A stretch of 8,563 nt of DNA, from the NCBI GenBank assembly GCA_020354155.1, contig CP070644.1, forward strand, positions 2,364,313-2,372,875, in the 5' to 3' direction. The position numbers and the translations under genes are program-made. A model generated the notes under the pieces. It did not search any database. It saw only the letters and a program-made list of their open reading frames with translations, and was not told the origin of the DNA. Shown here piece after piece: positions 1-6,483 of this stretch (its first letter is position 1; each line of letters opens with the position of its first letter). This DNA is from Nitrospiraceae bacterium. Its GTDB lineage: Bacteria > Nitrospirota > Thermodesulfovibrionia > UBA6902.

Positions 1-681
1 AAAAGCATATCAGTAAAACACGTATGCTCATTCCCGGGGAAAGAAAACAATTCTCTAAAAATTACAGCATCACCGATCAAGGATGCAGACGGGAATGTAA
101 TCAGTGTAATGAACCGCCTGAAAGACGCAGATGAGACTCGGATAACAGAAGATGAATTAAATGAAAGCCGGTCCTTTCTCCTTTCTGTCCTGGAAGGCAT
201 TGGTGACAGTCTTATTGTAATAAACAGGGATTTTAATATAGTCTCTGCAAATAATGCATACCTGAAGTTTGTAGATAAAACCATTCATGAAGTCATCGGC
301 AGTCACTGCTACCGGATAACTCACAGCTATGACCGCCCCTGTTACAGCAATGGTAAGGATTGTGCTGTCATGCACACCTTTGAATCCGGGAATAATCATA
401 CCATTGTCCGAAAAGTCAGACAGGGAAACAGGGACCGCTATATGGAGATCAGAGCATTCCCAATTAAAAACAGCGCTGGACGTGTCATCAGGGCCGTAGA
501 AATAGCCTGTGACATAACTGAGAAAATTCAGCTCGAAGAGGAACTGAAAAAACGGGTCAATGAACTGGAAGATTTTTACGATATGGCCGTCGGAAGAGAG
601 ATGAAAATAGTTGAGCTGAAAAGTGAAATCAGGAGACTGAAAAATGAGCTTCTTCAACGCTCCCCGGACGGGAACCAATGA
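1..681 (+). CDS. PAS-domain sensor protein, 3' part (5' end outside window)
   Basis: The frame is open from base 1, so the ATG at 109 is internal and the true start lies upstream; 226 residues are visible. Residues 1-42 look like the last strands of one PAS domain (ending ASPIKDADGNVISV). A second PAS domain spans roughly residues 55-175 (from SFLLSVLEGIGDSLIVINRD to AVEIACDITE). It carries a Cys/His cluster, C103-x4-H108-x5-C114-x6-C121, a pattern I recall from many PAS domains of Nitrospirota and deltaproteobacteria, where a metal or redox role is plausible but unproven. Residues about 176-220 form a charged coiled coil containing the MAVGRE motif that often joins PAS domains to histidine kinases, yet the protein stops there. 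It is therefore a sensor whose output domain is N-terminal, or a partner protein. No kinase or GGDEF domain is visible. Ligand and target are unknown. Confidence 0.88.
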   Translation, partial: KSISVKHVCSFPGKENNSLKITASPIKDADGNVISVMNRLKDADETRITEDELNESRSFLLSVLEGIGDSLIVINRDFNIVSANNAYLKFVDKTIHEVIGSHCYRITHSYDRPCYSNGKDCAVMHTFESGNNHTIVRKVRQGNRDRYMEIRAFPIKNSAGRVIRAVEIACDITEKIQLEEELKKRVNELEDFYDMAVGREMKIVELKSEIRRLKNELLQRSPDGNQ

Positions 682-687
682 AATCAA

Positions 688-779
688 TATTCAGGGCCTG
701 AGGAACAACTGTCTTCGAATCATCCCTGTCGTCATGACAGCCTTATGAGATGTATCCATTATTGACCATCCCCTGAATA
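688..779 (+). promoter_or_regulatory. Structured leader upstream of hemH
   Basis: A perfect 9-base inverted repeat, TATTCAGGG at 688-696 and CCCTGAATA at 771-779, brackets the gap between the PAS gene and hemH. Inside it is a smaller hairpin, CTGTC 726-730 with GACAG 736-740 and a 5-base loop. The right arm ends at the first A of an AGGAGGT sequence, so pairing could affect access to it. No T-run follows, so it does not look like a standard terminator. A regulatory role is inference. Confidence 0.35.
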
Positions 780-785
780 GGAGGT
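779..785 (+). promoter_or_regulatory. Perfect Shine-Dalgarno (AGGAGGT) without a normal start codon
   Basis: AGGAGGT matches the anti-Shine-Dalgarno fully, but no ATG, GTG or TTG lies 4-12 bases downstream. The codon at ideal distance is ATA at 791. From it, 16 codons run to a TGA at 839-841 that overlaps the TTG start of hemH. It may be a coupled leader peptide with a rare or mutated start, or a relic. hemH itself has a closer site at 829-833. Confidence 0.4.
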
Positions 786-837
786 AATATATAAACGTCT
801 TTTCAATTTCCAATACTATCTGTATCAGGGTGAACAG

Positions 838-1851
838 TTGATAAAGGATAATAAAGAACATATCGGAGTTGTGTTACTCAATCTCGGCGGCCCTGATTCC
901 CTTGATGCTGTCAGACCCTTCCTCTATAACCTTTTCTCGGACAGGGACATAATCAGGCTTGGCCCGTCTTTTCTTCAAAAACCCATTGCATGGCTCATCT
1001 CTACATTCCGTTCTCAAAAGACCCGGGACATGTACAGCCAGATAGGCAATAAATCGCCTATCCTTGATATTACAACTGCTCAGGCGCAGGCACTTGAACA
1101 GGCTTTAAATGAAAGTACTGGTTCCGCTCCCCATTTCATGTCCTACCTAGGGATGCGTTACTGGAAACCTTTCATGGCTGATACAGTTTCTACTATGATT
1201 CAGGACGGTATCAGTCAAGTTATCGTACTTTCGCTGTACCCTCACTACTCAAAGGCGACAACAGGCTCATCAGTCACTGATTTCAATAAGGCTATTGAAG
1301 GGAAAAACATTGAGGCTTCCTATATCAATGAATGGTATAATTTCCCCTCCTACATCGACTCACTTGCAGAACTTATATCAGAAGGTATTGATGAATACAA
1401 AGGAGATGATTTCGAAATATTGTTCAGCGCCCACAGCCTGCCACAATCATTTATCGATGAAGGGGACCCATACCTGGACCAGATAAAAGAGACTATCAAG
1501 TCTGTAACGGCACGCCTTGGAGATGCACCATATAACCTGAAGCACCTGAAGCACCACCTGTCCTTTCAGAGCAAAACAGGGCCGGTGAAGTGGCTGGAGC
1601 CTTCAACAGAAGAGACAATCCTCATGCTCGGGAGTAAAGGCATCAGAAACCTCTTTGTTGTGCCCATAAGCTTTGTCTCTGACCATATTGAGACCCTCTA
1701 TGAAATAGACATTCTCTATAAAGACTTTGCCAGAGAGCAGGGTGTATCATTAAAGCGGTGCCGTTCACTGAATACCTCTGCCACATTTATTCATGCTCTG
1801 AGGGATCTCGTACTGTCAACATTGCAAAAAAGGAACGGGAAAGGACAATGA
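838..1851 (+). CDS. hemH: Ferrochelatase
   Basis: Inserts ferrous iron into the porphyrin ring at the end of haem synthesis; soluble or peripheral to the inner membrane. The 337 residues match the usual family length. Visible marks are the N-terminal VVLLNLGGPDSLDAVRPFL (12-29), LYPHYSKATTGSS (133-145), the catalytic histidine in SAHSLP (H199), FQSKTGPVKWLEPSTEE (243-259) and SDHIETLYEID (281-291), whose glutamate E285 is the second conserved active-site residue. The TTG start is chosen because GGTGA at 829-833 lies 4 bases before it and the usual family N-terminus begins right after; the frame upstream stays open to a TAG at 778-780 but offers no normal start. The stop overlaps hemY in ATGA, so the two are probably co-translated. 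A perfect 9-base tandem duplication at 1537-1554 adds LKH before the HLSFQS segment. Whether the substrate is protoporphyrin IX or coproporphyrin III cannot be read from the sequence. Confidence 0.96.
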   Translation: MIKDNKEHIGVVLLNLGGPDSLDAVRPFLYNLFSDRDIIRLGPSFLQKPIAWLISTFRSQKTRDMYSQIGNKSPILDITTAQAQALEQALNESTGSAPHFMSYLGMRYWKPFMADTVSTMIQDGISQVIVLSLYPHYSKATTGSSVTDFNKAIEGKNIEASYINEWYNFPSYIDSLAELISEGIDEYKGDDFEILFSAHSLPQSFIDEGDPYLDQIKETIKSVTARLGDAPYNLKHLKHHLSFQSKTGPVKWLEPSTEETILMLGSKGIRNLFVVPISFVSDHIETLYEIDILYKDFAREQGVSLKRCRSLNTSATFIHALRDLVLSTLQKRNGKGQ

Positions 1852-3218
1852 AAAAAATTATTATTGCCGGCGCAGGACTTTCAGGGCTCACGCTTGCATA
1901 TACTCTTCTCAAAAAGAACAGGGAGTACGATATTACTGTCCTTGAACCTGAAAAGAGAACGGGAGGCAAGGTCTGGACGGACAGGACAGAGGGATATCTC
2001 TGTGAGAAGGGCCCCAATGGATTCCTCGACAATAAACCAAAAACCCTCGAATTATGCGCCAGCCTTGGAATAGATCCGGTCAGAAGTAATGAAAACGCAA
2101 AGAAGCGATTCATCTTTATGCGGAACCGGCTCAACCCCCTCCCTGAATCACCGCCTGCTTTTTTAAAGTCAGACATTATTTCATGGCCCGGCAAGTTGAG
2201 AATGCTCTATGAAATTATTGCATCCAAGGGACCGGCCGATGAAACTGTGGCTGATTTCATTATACGGAGACTGGGAAAAGAAGCGCTGGAAACGCTGATC
2301 GACCCCATGGCTTCCGGTATCTATGCAGGCAATCCATACACGATGAGCATTACGAGCTGCTTCCCGAGAATTAAGGAACTGGAGCAGGAATATGGCAGTC
2401 TGATCCGGGCAATGATCAAGATTCAGAAACAGAAAAAACTGCAGAATAAGGGGAAAGGTGACTCAGAGGTATCAGTAGCACCCGGTGGCAGGCTCACTTC
2501 TTTTTTCAATGGAGCGCAGACATTGACTGATACCCTGACAGAAAAAATAGGGGACAGGCTGAGACTCGGCGTTTCCGTTGAAGGCATATCGAGGAATGGC
2601 AATGATTACCGGCTTCACACCTCTGCTGGTGATATGGATGCAGACATCGTTGTCCTTGCTTCTCCTGCCTATGCCTCATCAACTATTGTGAAAGATCTCG
2701 ACGGGGAACTGTCAAAACTTCTTGGACGCATACCCTACCCTCATCTCTCGGTTGTCTGTTTTGGATACAAGAGAGAGAAAGTCAATCGCTCACTTGAGGG
2801 CTTTGGATTTCTCGTTCCCCATAAGGAAGGGCGTAAAATCCTCGGTACGCTCTGGGATTCAAGTGTCTTTCCAAACAGGGCCGCTGATGGCCATGTACTT
2901 CTCAGGACAATGATAGGCGGGGCAAAACACCCTGACATTGCCGGGCTTGAAGACAACAATATAATAGATATAGTCTATGATGAGTTAAAGTCTGTGATGG
3001 GTCTGACAACTGAACCGGATATGGTCAGGGTGTACCGGTGGGACAAGGCAATACCGCAGTACCTGCTTGGACATAATAAACTTCTTGCTCAGATTGATGA
3101 CAGGCTCACCGCCAGTCCCGGTCTTTATCTTACAGGGAATTCCTACAGAGGAATCGGTATGAATGACTGTGTTGCAAACAGTTATGCCCTGGCAGACCAG
3201 ATAGCAGAAGGCCTTTGA
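1848..3218 (+). CDS. hemY: Protoporphyrinogen oxidase, HemY type (FAD)
   Basis: Oxidises protoporphyrinogen IX (or coproporphyrinogen III) to the porphyrin used by ferrochelatase, with FAD as cofactor. The 456-residue product opens with a dinucleotide-binding fold: a hydrophobic strand, then GAGLSG (8-13), then an acidic residue and TGGKVWT. A mid-section FADs-binding-type SVAPGGRLTSFFNGAQTLTD (about 205-225) and the C-terminal LYLTGNSYRGIGMNDCVA (about 426-443) are characteristic of HemY rather than of carotenoid desaturases or monoamine oxidases. The ATG at 1848 is chosen: it overlaps the hemH stop (ATGA), has GGGAAAGGA just upstream and begins directly with the FAD fold; an earlier in-frame ATG at 1758 would add 30 unrelated residues from inside hemH. 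HemY enzymes normally use oxygen, which hints at some aerobic or microaerobic life, though other acceptors are possible. Confidence 0.94.
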   Translation: MKKIIIAGAGLSGLTLAYTLLKKNREYDITVLEPEKRTGGKVWTDRTEGYLCEKGPNGFLDNKPKTLELCASLGIDPVRSNENAKKRFIFMRNRLNPLPESPPAFLKSDIISWPGKLRMLYEIIASKGPADETVADFIIRRLGKEALETLIDPMASGIYAGNPYTMSITSCFPRIKELEQEYGSLIRAMIKIQKQKKLQNKGKGDSEVSVAPGGRLTSFFNGAQTLTDTLTEKIGDRLRLGVSVEGISRNGNDYRLHTSAGDMDADIVVLASPAYASSTIVKDLDGELSKLLGRIPYPHLSVVCFGYKREKVNRSLEGFGFLVPHKEGRKILGTLWDSSVFPNRAADGHVLLRTMIGGAKHPDIAGLEDNNIIDIVYDELKSVMGLTTEPDMVRVYRWDKAIPQYLLGHNKLLAQIDDRLTASPGLYLTGNSYRGIGMNDCVANSYALADQIAEGL

Positions 3219-3221
3219 ATT

Positions 3222-3239
3222 CCCTGGAATACTGCAGGG
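3222..3239 (+). terminator. Hairpin after hemH-hemY, possible terminator
   Basis: CCCTG at 3222-3226 pairs with CAGGG at 3235-3239 around an 8-base loop, starting 4 bases after the hemY stop. The following bases are only weakly T-rich, so it is a poor match to a standard intrinsic terminator. Confidence 0.3.
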
Positions 3240-3331
3240 CCAGATCCATTCTTTATACCATCAGAATTATTCAGCATATATAGATGACCTGGACTTAACA
3301 GTTAACCGCATAAGGATAAAGAAGAAACATC

Positions 3332-3475
3332 ATGTACCTACAGATACTAACACCATTCTTTATGTGGAGTACAATCATAAACGGAGCGTTGTTCATCCTC
3401 TTGAATCATTGATATTCTCAGATATGCAAATCACCTTTAGCGCACTTTGATATGCTTTATGGTTCGATTCACTGA
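3332..3475 (+). pseudogene. Remnant of a small membrane-protein gene (DUF6868-like)
   Basis: This fills most of the 313-base gap between hemY and the phosphatase gene. An ATG at 3332 opens 26 codons ending at TGA 3410-3412, with the hydrophobic start MYLQILTPFFMWSTIING. From memory this resembles the first membrane helix of a family of roughly 80-residue proteins (DUF6868), which commonly begin with a leader ending FFMWCTIIN. In the same frame after the stop, CKSPLAHFDMLYGSIH can be matched loosely to the following loop of that family (A-H-D...Y..H), then a second TGA at 3473. Two in-frame stops with recognisable sequence on both sides suggest a decayed gene. The alternative is a genuine 26-residue peptide. 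The family match is from memory and untested. Confidence 0.4.
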
Positions 3476-3531
3476 CTTCTGTTTTATATGAAAAGTCACC
3501 ACAAAGATACTTTGCCGTCAATCAGAGAAGC

Positions 3532-4077
3532 ATGAAATCTGATAATTATCTTTCAATATTCGTCTTGTTGACGATGCTAAGCTGTCTTATCACAGCAACT
3601 ACTGTCCACGCGGGAGACAGTATTGAGTCAGGGGGGGATATTTTGGCATATTTCCTGCCTGCCACTGCAGCGGGGCTGACTCTTGCCTTTAAAGACTTTA
3701 AAGGTACAGTACAGTTCGCTAGATCAACCGGCTTTGCTCTCGGTGCTACCATCATACTGAAATATACGACTAATAAGACCCGGCCCAATGGTGAGAGATA
3801 CTCCTTTCCATCGGGGCACTCTGCAGTTTCCTTTGCCTCTGCAGAGTTCATTCGCAAAAGATACGGTTGGGAATATGGCGTTCCGGCTTATGCAGTTGCA
3901 GCTTTTGTCGCCTATAGCCGTGTAGAGGCACGGCAGCACTATACACATGACGTGGTAGCCGGTGCTGCCATTGGTATAGCAAGCAGTTATCTGTTCACCA
4001 AGCCATATAAAGGTTGGGGCCTTCAACCAGAGGCCACTTCCAAATACTACGGTATGCGGCTGACCCGAAGTTGGTAG
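3532..4077 (+). CDS. Secreted PAP2-family (phosphatidic acid type) phosphatase
   Basis: A phosphatase of the PAP2/HAD-unrelated acid phosphatase superfamily, acting outside the cytoplasm on lipid phosphates or other phosphomonoesters; the substrate is not readable. All three signature motifs are intact: K77-x6-R84-P85, the PSGH block P93-S94-G95-H96, and S129-R130-x5-H136-x3-D140, giving the phosphoryl-binding Arg/Lys and the His/Asp catalytic set. An N-terminal hydrophobic stretch (about 8-24) ending VHA-GD looks like a signal peptide cut after A27. Further hydrophobic segments at about 38-53, 65-76, 118-128 and 141-155 fit the small PAP2 membrane core, so it may be membrane-embedded facing the periplasm. 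At 181 residues it is short but complete. The ribosome site (AGAGAAG) is weak. It stands alone, flanked by gaps with no shared operon. Relatives include PgpB- and LpxE-like enzymes. Confidence 0.87.
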   Translation: MKSDNYLSIFVLLTMLSCLITATTVHAGDSIESGGDILAYFLPATAAGLTLAFKDFKGTVQFARSTGFALGATIILKYTTNKTRPNGERYSFPSGHSAVSFASAEFIRKRYGWEYGVPAYAVAAFVAYSRVEARQHYTHDVVAGAAIGIASSYLFTKPYKGWGLQPEATSKYYGMRLTRSW

Positions 4078-4110
4078 GATTGAGGAGTAACGGTAAATTG
4101 AATCTTATAA

Positions 4111-4141
4111 CCTGTCGCTGTACGCGAAATAGCAGCACAGG
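4111..4141 (+). other. Hairpin between the phosphatase and methyltransferase genes
   Basis: CCTGT-c-GCTG (4111-4120) pairs with CAGC-ACAGG (4133-4141): nine base pairs with one bulged C and a 12-base loop. It lies 33 bases after the phosphatase stop. No T-run follows, so it may be a factor-assisted terminator or an RNA-stabilising stem. Confidence 0.35.
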
Positions 4142-4253
4142 ACCTTGATTTGGCAGTACGGCAGGAAACGGTTTGCACATTAGGCATAATTTTGTCTTTC
4201 CGATGTAATGCAGTGAGCTTATCGTTATGAATAAAAAGAGAAGGAGTTATTCA

Positions 4254-4823
4254 ATGGCAGGAAAACCTCCAGCTGCAGGCAAAAGCAGTTTTGATCTCAT
4301 AGACAAAAAGAGATTCTTTTCACTGTTTGATGTACCACCCGGATCAACTGTAATAGATTTGGCCTGTGGTACTGGTAATTACAGTCTTGAAATCGCTAAA
4401 AAAATTGGCAGCGAAGGTATTGTTTACGCTATCGATCTTTGGGCAGAAGGCATTGAAGCATTGAATATATTGATAGCAAACAACAATATAACAAATATTC
4501 ATACGATAATTGCAGATATATCCAAAGAGATACCCCTTGAAACAGCCTCTGCAGATGCGTGCCTGCTGGCAACAGTTCTTCATGATTTGTCACAGGAAGC
4601 CCAGGACTCATCCATGAGGGAGGTGCACCGGGTCTTAAGGCCTGAGGGTCTTCTTATGATTATTGAATTCAAAAAAACAGATAAGGGGCCAGGGCCTCTG
4701 ATGAGCATACGACTTACGGAACATGAGGTTGCTCAGATTGTTACCAGATATGATTTTTCAGAAGTCTCCTGCGACGAGATAGGAGCATTCAACTATTTAA
4801 TTAAATTTCAAAAGAACACATGA
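4254..4823 (+). CDS. Class I SAM-dependent methyltransferase
   Basis: A 189-residue cytoplasmic methyltransferase of the Methyltransf_11/25 (UbiE-like) type; the substrate is unknown. Motif I, the glycine-rich SAM loop VIDLACGTG (33-41), is followed by VYAIDLW (motif II acidic end) and IIADISKEIPLE (motif III region). ADACLLATVLHDL and the EVHRVLRPEGLLMIIEF strand complete the fold. The start at 4254 is preferred over the in-frame ATG at 4227: AAGGAG at 4241-4246 sits 7 bases before it, whereas 4227 has no clear ribosome site and would add nine mostly charged residues. The N-terminal SSFDLIDKKRFFSLF segment and the GAFNYLIKF end occur together in a family I recall from many anaerobic bacteria and archaea, never assigned a function. 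It stands alone on its strand and converges with the amidohydrolase gene. Confidence 0.87.
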   Translation: MAGKPPAAGKSSFDLIDKKRFFSLFDVPPGSTVIDLACGTGNYSLEIAKKIGSEGIVYAIDLWAEGIEALNILIANNNITNIHTIIADISKEIPLETASADACLLATVLHDLSQEAQDSSMREVHRVLRPEGLLMIIEFKKTDKGPGPLMSIRLTEHEVAQIVTRYDFSEVSCDEIGAFNYLIKFQKNT

Positions 4824-4826
4824 CCT

Positions 4827-4857
4827 GTCACTGCCGTCAATGCGTGTCAGCAGTGAC
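4827..4857. terminator. Hairpin between convergent genes, possible two-way terminator
   Basis: A perfect 8-base inverted repeat, GTCACTGC 4827-4834 and GCAGTGAC 4850-4857, with a 15-base loop. It starts 4 bases after the methyltransferase stop and ends 21 bases before the end of the opposing gene. Position suggests termination from both sides, but neither strand has a clear T-run. Confidence 0.45.
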
Positions 4858-4878
4858 TAAACCTGTACATGTTGCTTA

Positions 4879-6456
4879 TCATGAGAGCACCCTGCCGGGT
4901 CTTGCCCCTGTGCTGCGGCCATCGGATAGTACCGGAACGCCATTGACAAACACTGAATGAATACCGTCAGGTTTCTGAAAGGGTTTGTTAAATTCGGCCC
5001 TGTCCTCTATGGCTGACCTGTCAAATACGACGATGTCAGCATAAGCACCCTGCCTTATCATTCCACGTCCCTCCAGTTTAAAAACTCGCGCAGGGAGACC
5101 CGTCATTTTATATATCGCCTCGCCAAGGGGTATCGTTTTTTCTTCCCTTACATATCTGCCGAGTACTCTCGGGAAACTTCCAAAACCACGGGGATGGGGA
5201 ACCCCTTCAGCGGTAATTCCATCAAAACTCCGCGCACTGCTGTCAGAGCCGATCATTGTGTATGGCTTCTTCATGATAGCTTTCAGATTGTCCTCGCTCA
5301 TGGTAAAGAATATGGCCCCCACCCGTAATTCCTCTTCAGCAAGAAGATCAAAGAGACAGGTGAAGGGATCTTTGCCCAGTGATGAATATATTTCAGGAAA
5401 CCTCTTCCCCTCCATCCACCTGTTACTGTCACTACTCACTGAAGATATGAGAATGCTTTCCCATTCCGGCCCTCCGGAATGACTTCTTTCAATGTCTTCT
5501 TTCAGATGTGCACGCTCATTCCGTAAACGAAGAAGCTCTTTCGCTCTGCCCCCTTCAAAGGCCCAGGCAGGGAGCATTGCATCAAGATCTGTACTGGAGG
5601 CAATGTAGGGGTACCGGTCGCACGTCACAGACAATCCCCGGTCATGTGCATCATCTATCAATTGAAAGACCGCACCAAGTTTGTTCCAGTTGTTCCTGCC
5701 GCTTGTCTTCAAATGAGAAATATGGACATTTATTCCTGAATCCTCAGCAAGATTCAGCACTTCTTTCACTGAAGCAATAAGCTCGTCTCCCTCACTCCGC
5801 ATATGCGTTGTATAAATTCCACCATGGGCTGCAACCACAGAGGCCAGCTCAGTTAACTCATCGCTGGTTGAAAAAGTACCCGGGGGATAGATGAGCCCCG
5901 TAGAGATTCCTTTGACCCCTGACTGCATCGCCTCATGAATAAGTTCAGTCATTTTTTTTCTGTCCTGTTCCGAAAGTAACTTGTCAGAATATCCGGCAAT
6001 TGAAGCCCTGAGATTTCCCTGGCCGAGCAAGGTAGCTACATTGATTGCCGGCTTCCTGTTTTTTAAAATGGCAAAGTACTCTGCAAAGGTAGCCCACCGC
6101 TCCTGAATGCCCAGCTCCCCTATCTCTCTTGCTCTCTGTTTCATTGCCTCGCCCTGAAGAGGAGCCGCAGAGAGTCCGCAGTTGCCGTTTATCTCAGTGG
6201 TAACGCCCTGATAGAATTTCCCCTCTGCCCGTGGATCAGCAAGGAGCATAAAGTCTGAATGGGCATGGGTATCGATAAATCCCGGGCAAACACACAACCC
6301 CCCTGCATTAATTGTATGCTTTGCCTTTATGCCTTCAAGGTTGCCGACTGCGTGGATTCTCTCTTCTGCAATTGCTATGTCGGAAGAGACCTGAACAGCA
6401 TCAGCGCTGGAGCCGTCAAGAACAAGACCGCCTTTGATCAAATAATCGACTTTCAA
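4879..6456 (-). CDS. D-aminoacylase / N-acyl-D-amino-acid deacylase family amidohydrolase
   Basis: A zinc amidohydrolase of 525 residues predicted to release D-amino acids from N-acyl-D-amino acids, or to act on a related amide. It has the expected order: N-terminal beta-sandwich part (1-58), HAH (H64, H66), NGNCGLS with C93, GISTGLIYPPG (183-193), THMRSEGD with H218, HISHLK with H248 and K250, GSDSSA with D405, then HPRGFGSFPRVLGRY (421-435), and a C-terminal sandwich (ADIVVFD...VNGVPVLSDGR). C93, H218, H248 and D405 correspond in order and near-identical spacing to the metal ligands and catalytic Asp known from the Alcaligenes enzyme. Exact substrate may differ; dihydroorotase-like hydrolases are relatives. 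The TTG start has AGGTG 7 bases upstream. It begins 27 bases after the amidase stop, so the two probably share a transcript. Confidence 0.9.
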   Translation of the reverse strand: MKVDYLIKGGLVLDGSSADAVQVSSDIAIAEERIHAVGNLEGIKAKHTINAGGLCVCPGFIDTHAHSDFMLLADPRAEGKFYQGVTTEINGNCGLSAAPLQGEAMKQRAREIGELGIQERWATFAEYFAILKNRKPAINVATLLGQGNLRASIAGYSDKLLSEQDRKKMTELIHEAMQSGVKGISTGLIYPPGTFSTSDELTELASVVAAHGGIYTTHMRSEGDELIASVKEVLNLAEDSGINVHISHLKTSGRNNWNKLGAVFQLIDDAHDRGLSVTCDRYPYIASSTDLDAMLPAWAFEGGRAKELLRLRNERAHLKEDIERSHSGGPEWESILISSVSSDSNRWMEGKRFPEIYSSLGKDPFTCLFDLLAEEELRVGAIFFTMSEDNLKAIMKKPYTMIGSDSSARSFDGITAEGVPHPRGFGSFPRVLGRYVREEKTIPLGEAIYKMTGLPARVFKLEGRGMIRQGAYADIVVFDRSAIEDRAEFNKPFQKPDGIHSVFVNGVPVLSDGRSTGARPGRVLS

Positions 6457-6483
6457 GTAGTTGCACCTGATAATCGGGATGCG

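Noticed and set aside
109..111. ATG at 109 as the start of the PAS protein
   Set aside because: The frame is open to base 1 and the preceding 36 codons read as the end of another PAS domain.
157..687. Long minus-strand open frame opposite the PAS gene
   Set aside because: It is a shadow of a clearly recognisable PAS domain and has no family resemblance of its own.
1758..1847. Longer hemY start at the ATG at 1758
   Set aside because: The added 30 residues come from another frame of hemH, carry no FAD-fold sequence and lack a ribosome site; the ATG at 1848 overlaps the hemH stop and fits the family.
4150..4176. Possible sigma-54 promoter before the methyltransferase (GG...TTTGC)
   Set aside because: The distance between the GG and GC pairs is 9 rather than 10 for the nearest GG, and the flanking bases do not match.
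4227..4253. Longer methyltransferase start at the ATG at 4227
   Set aside because: There is no clear ribosome site before it, while AAGGAG at 4241-4246 is ideally placed for 4254.
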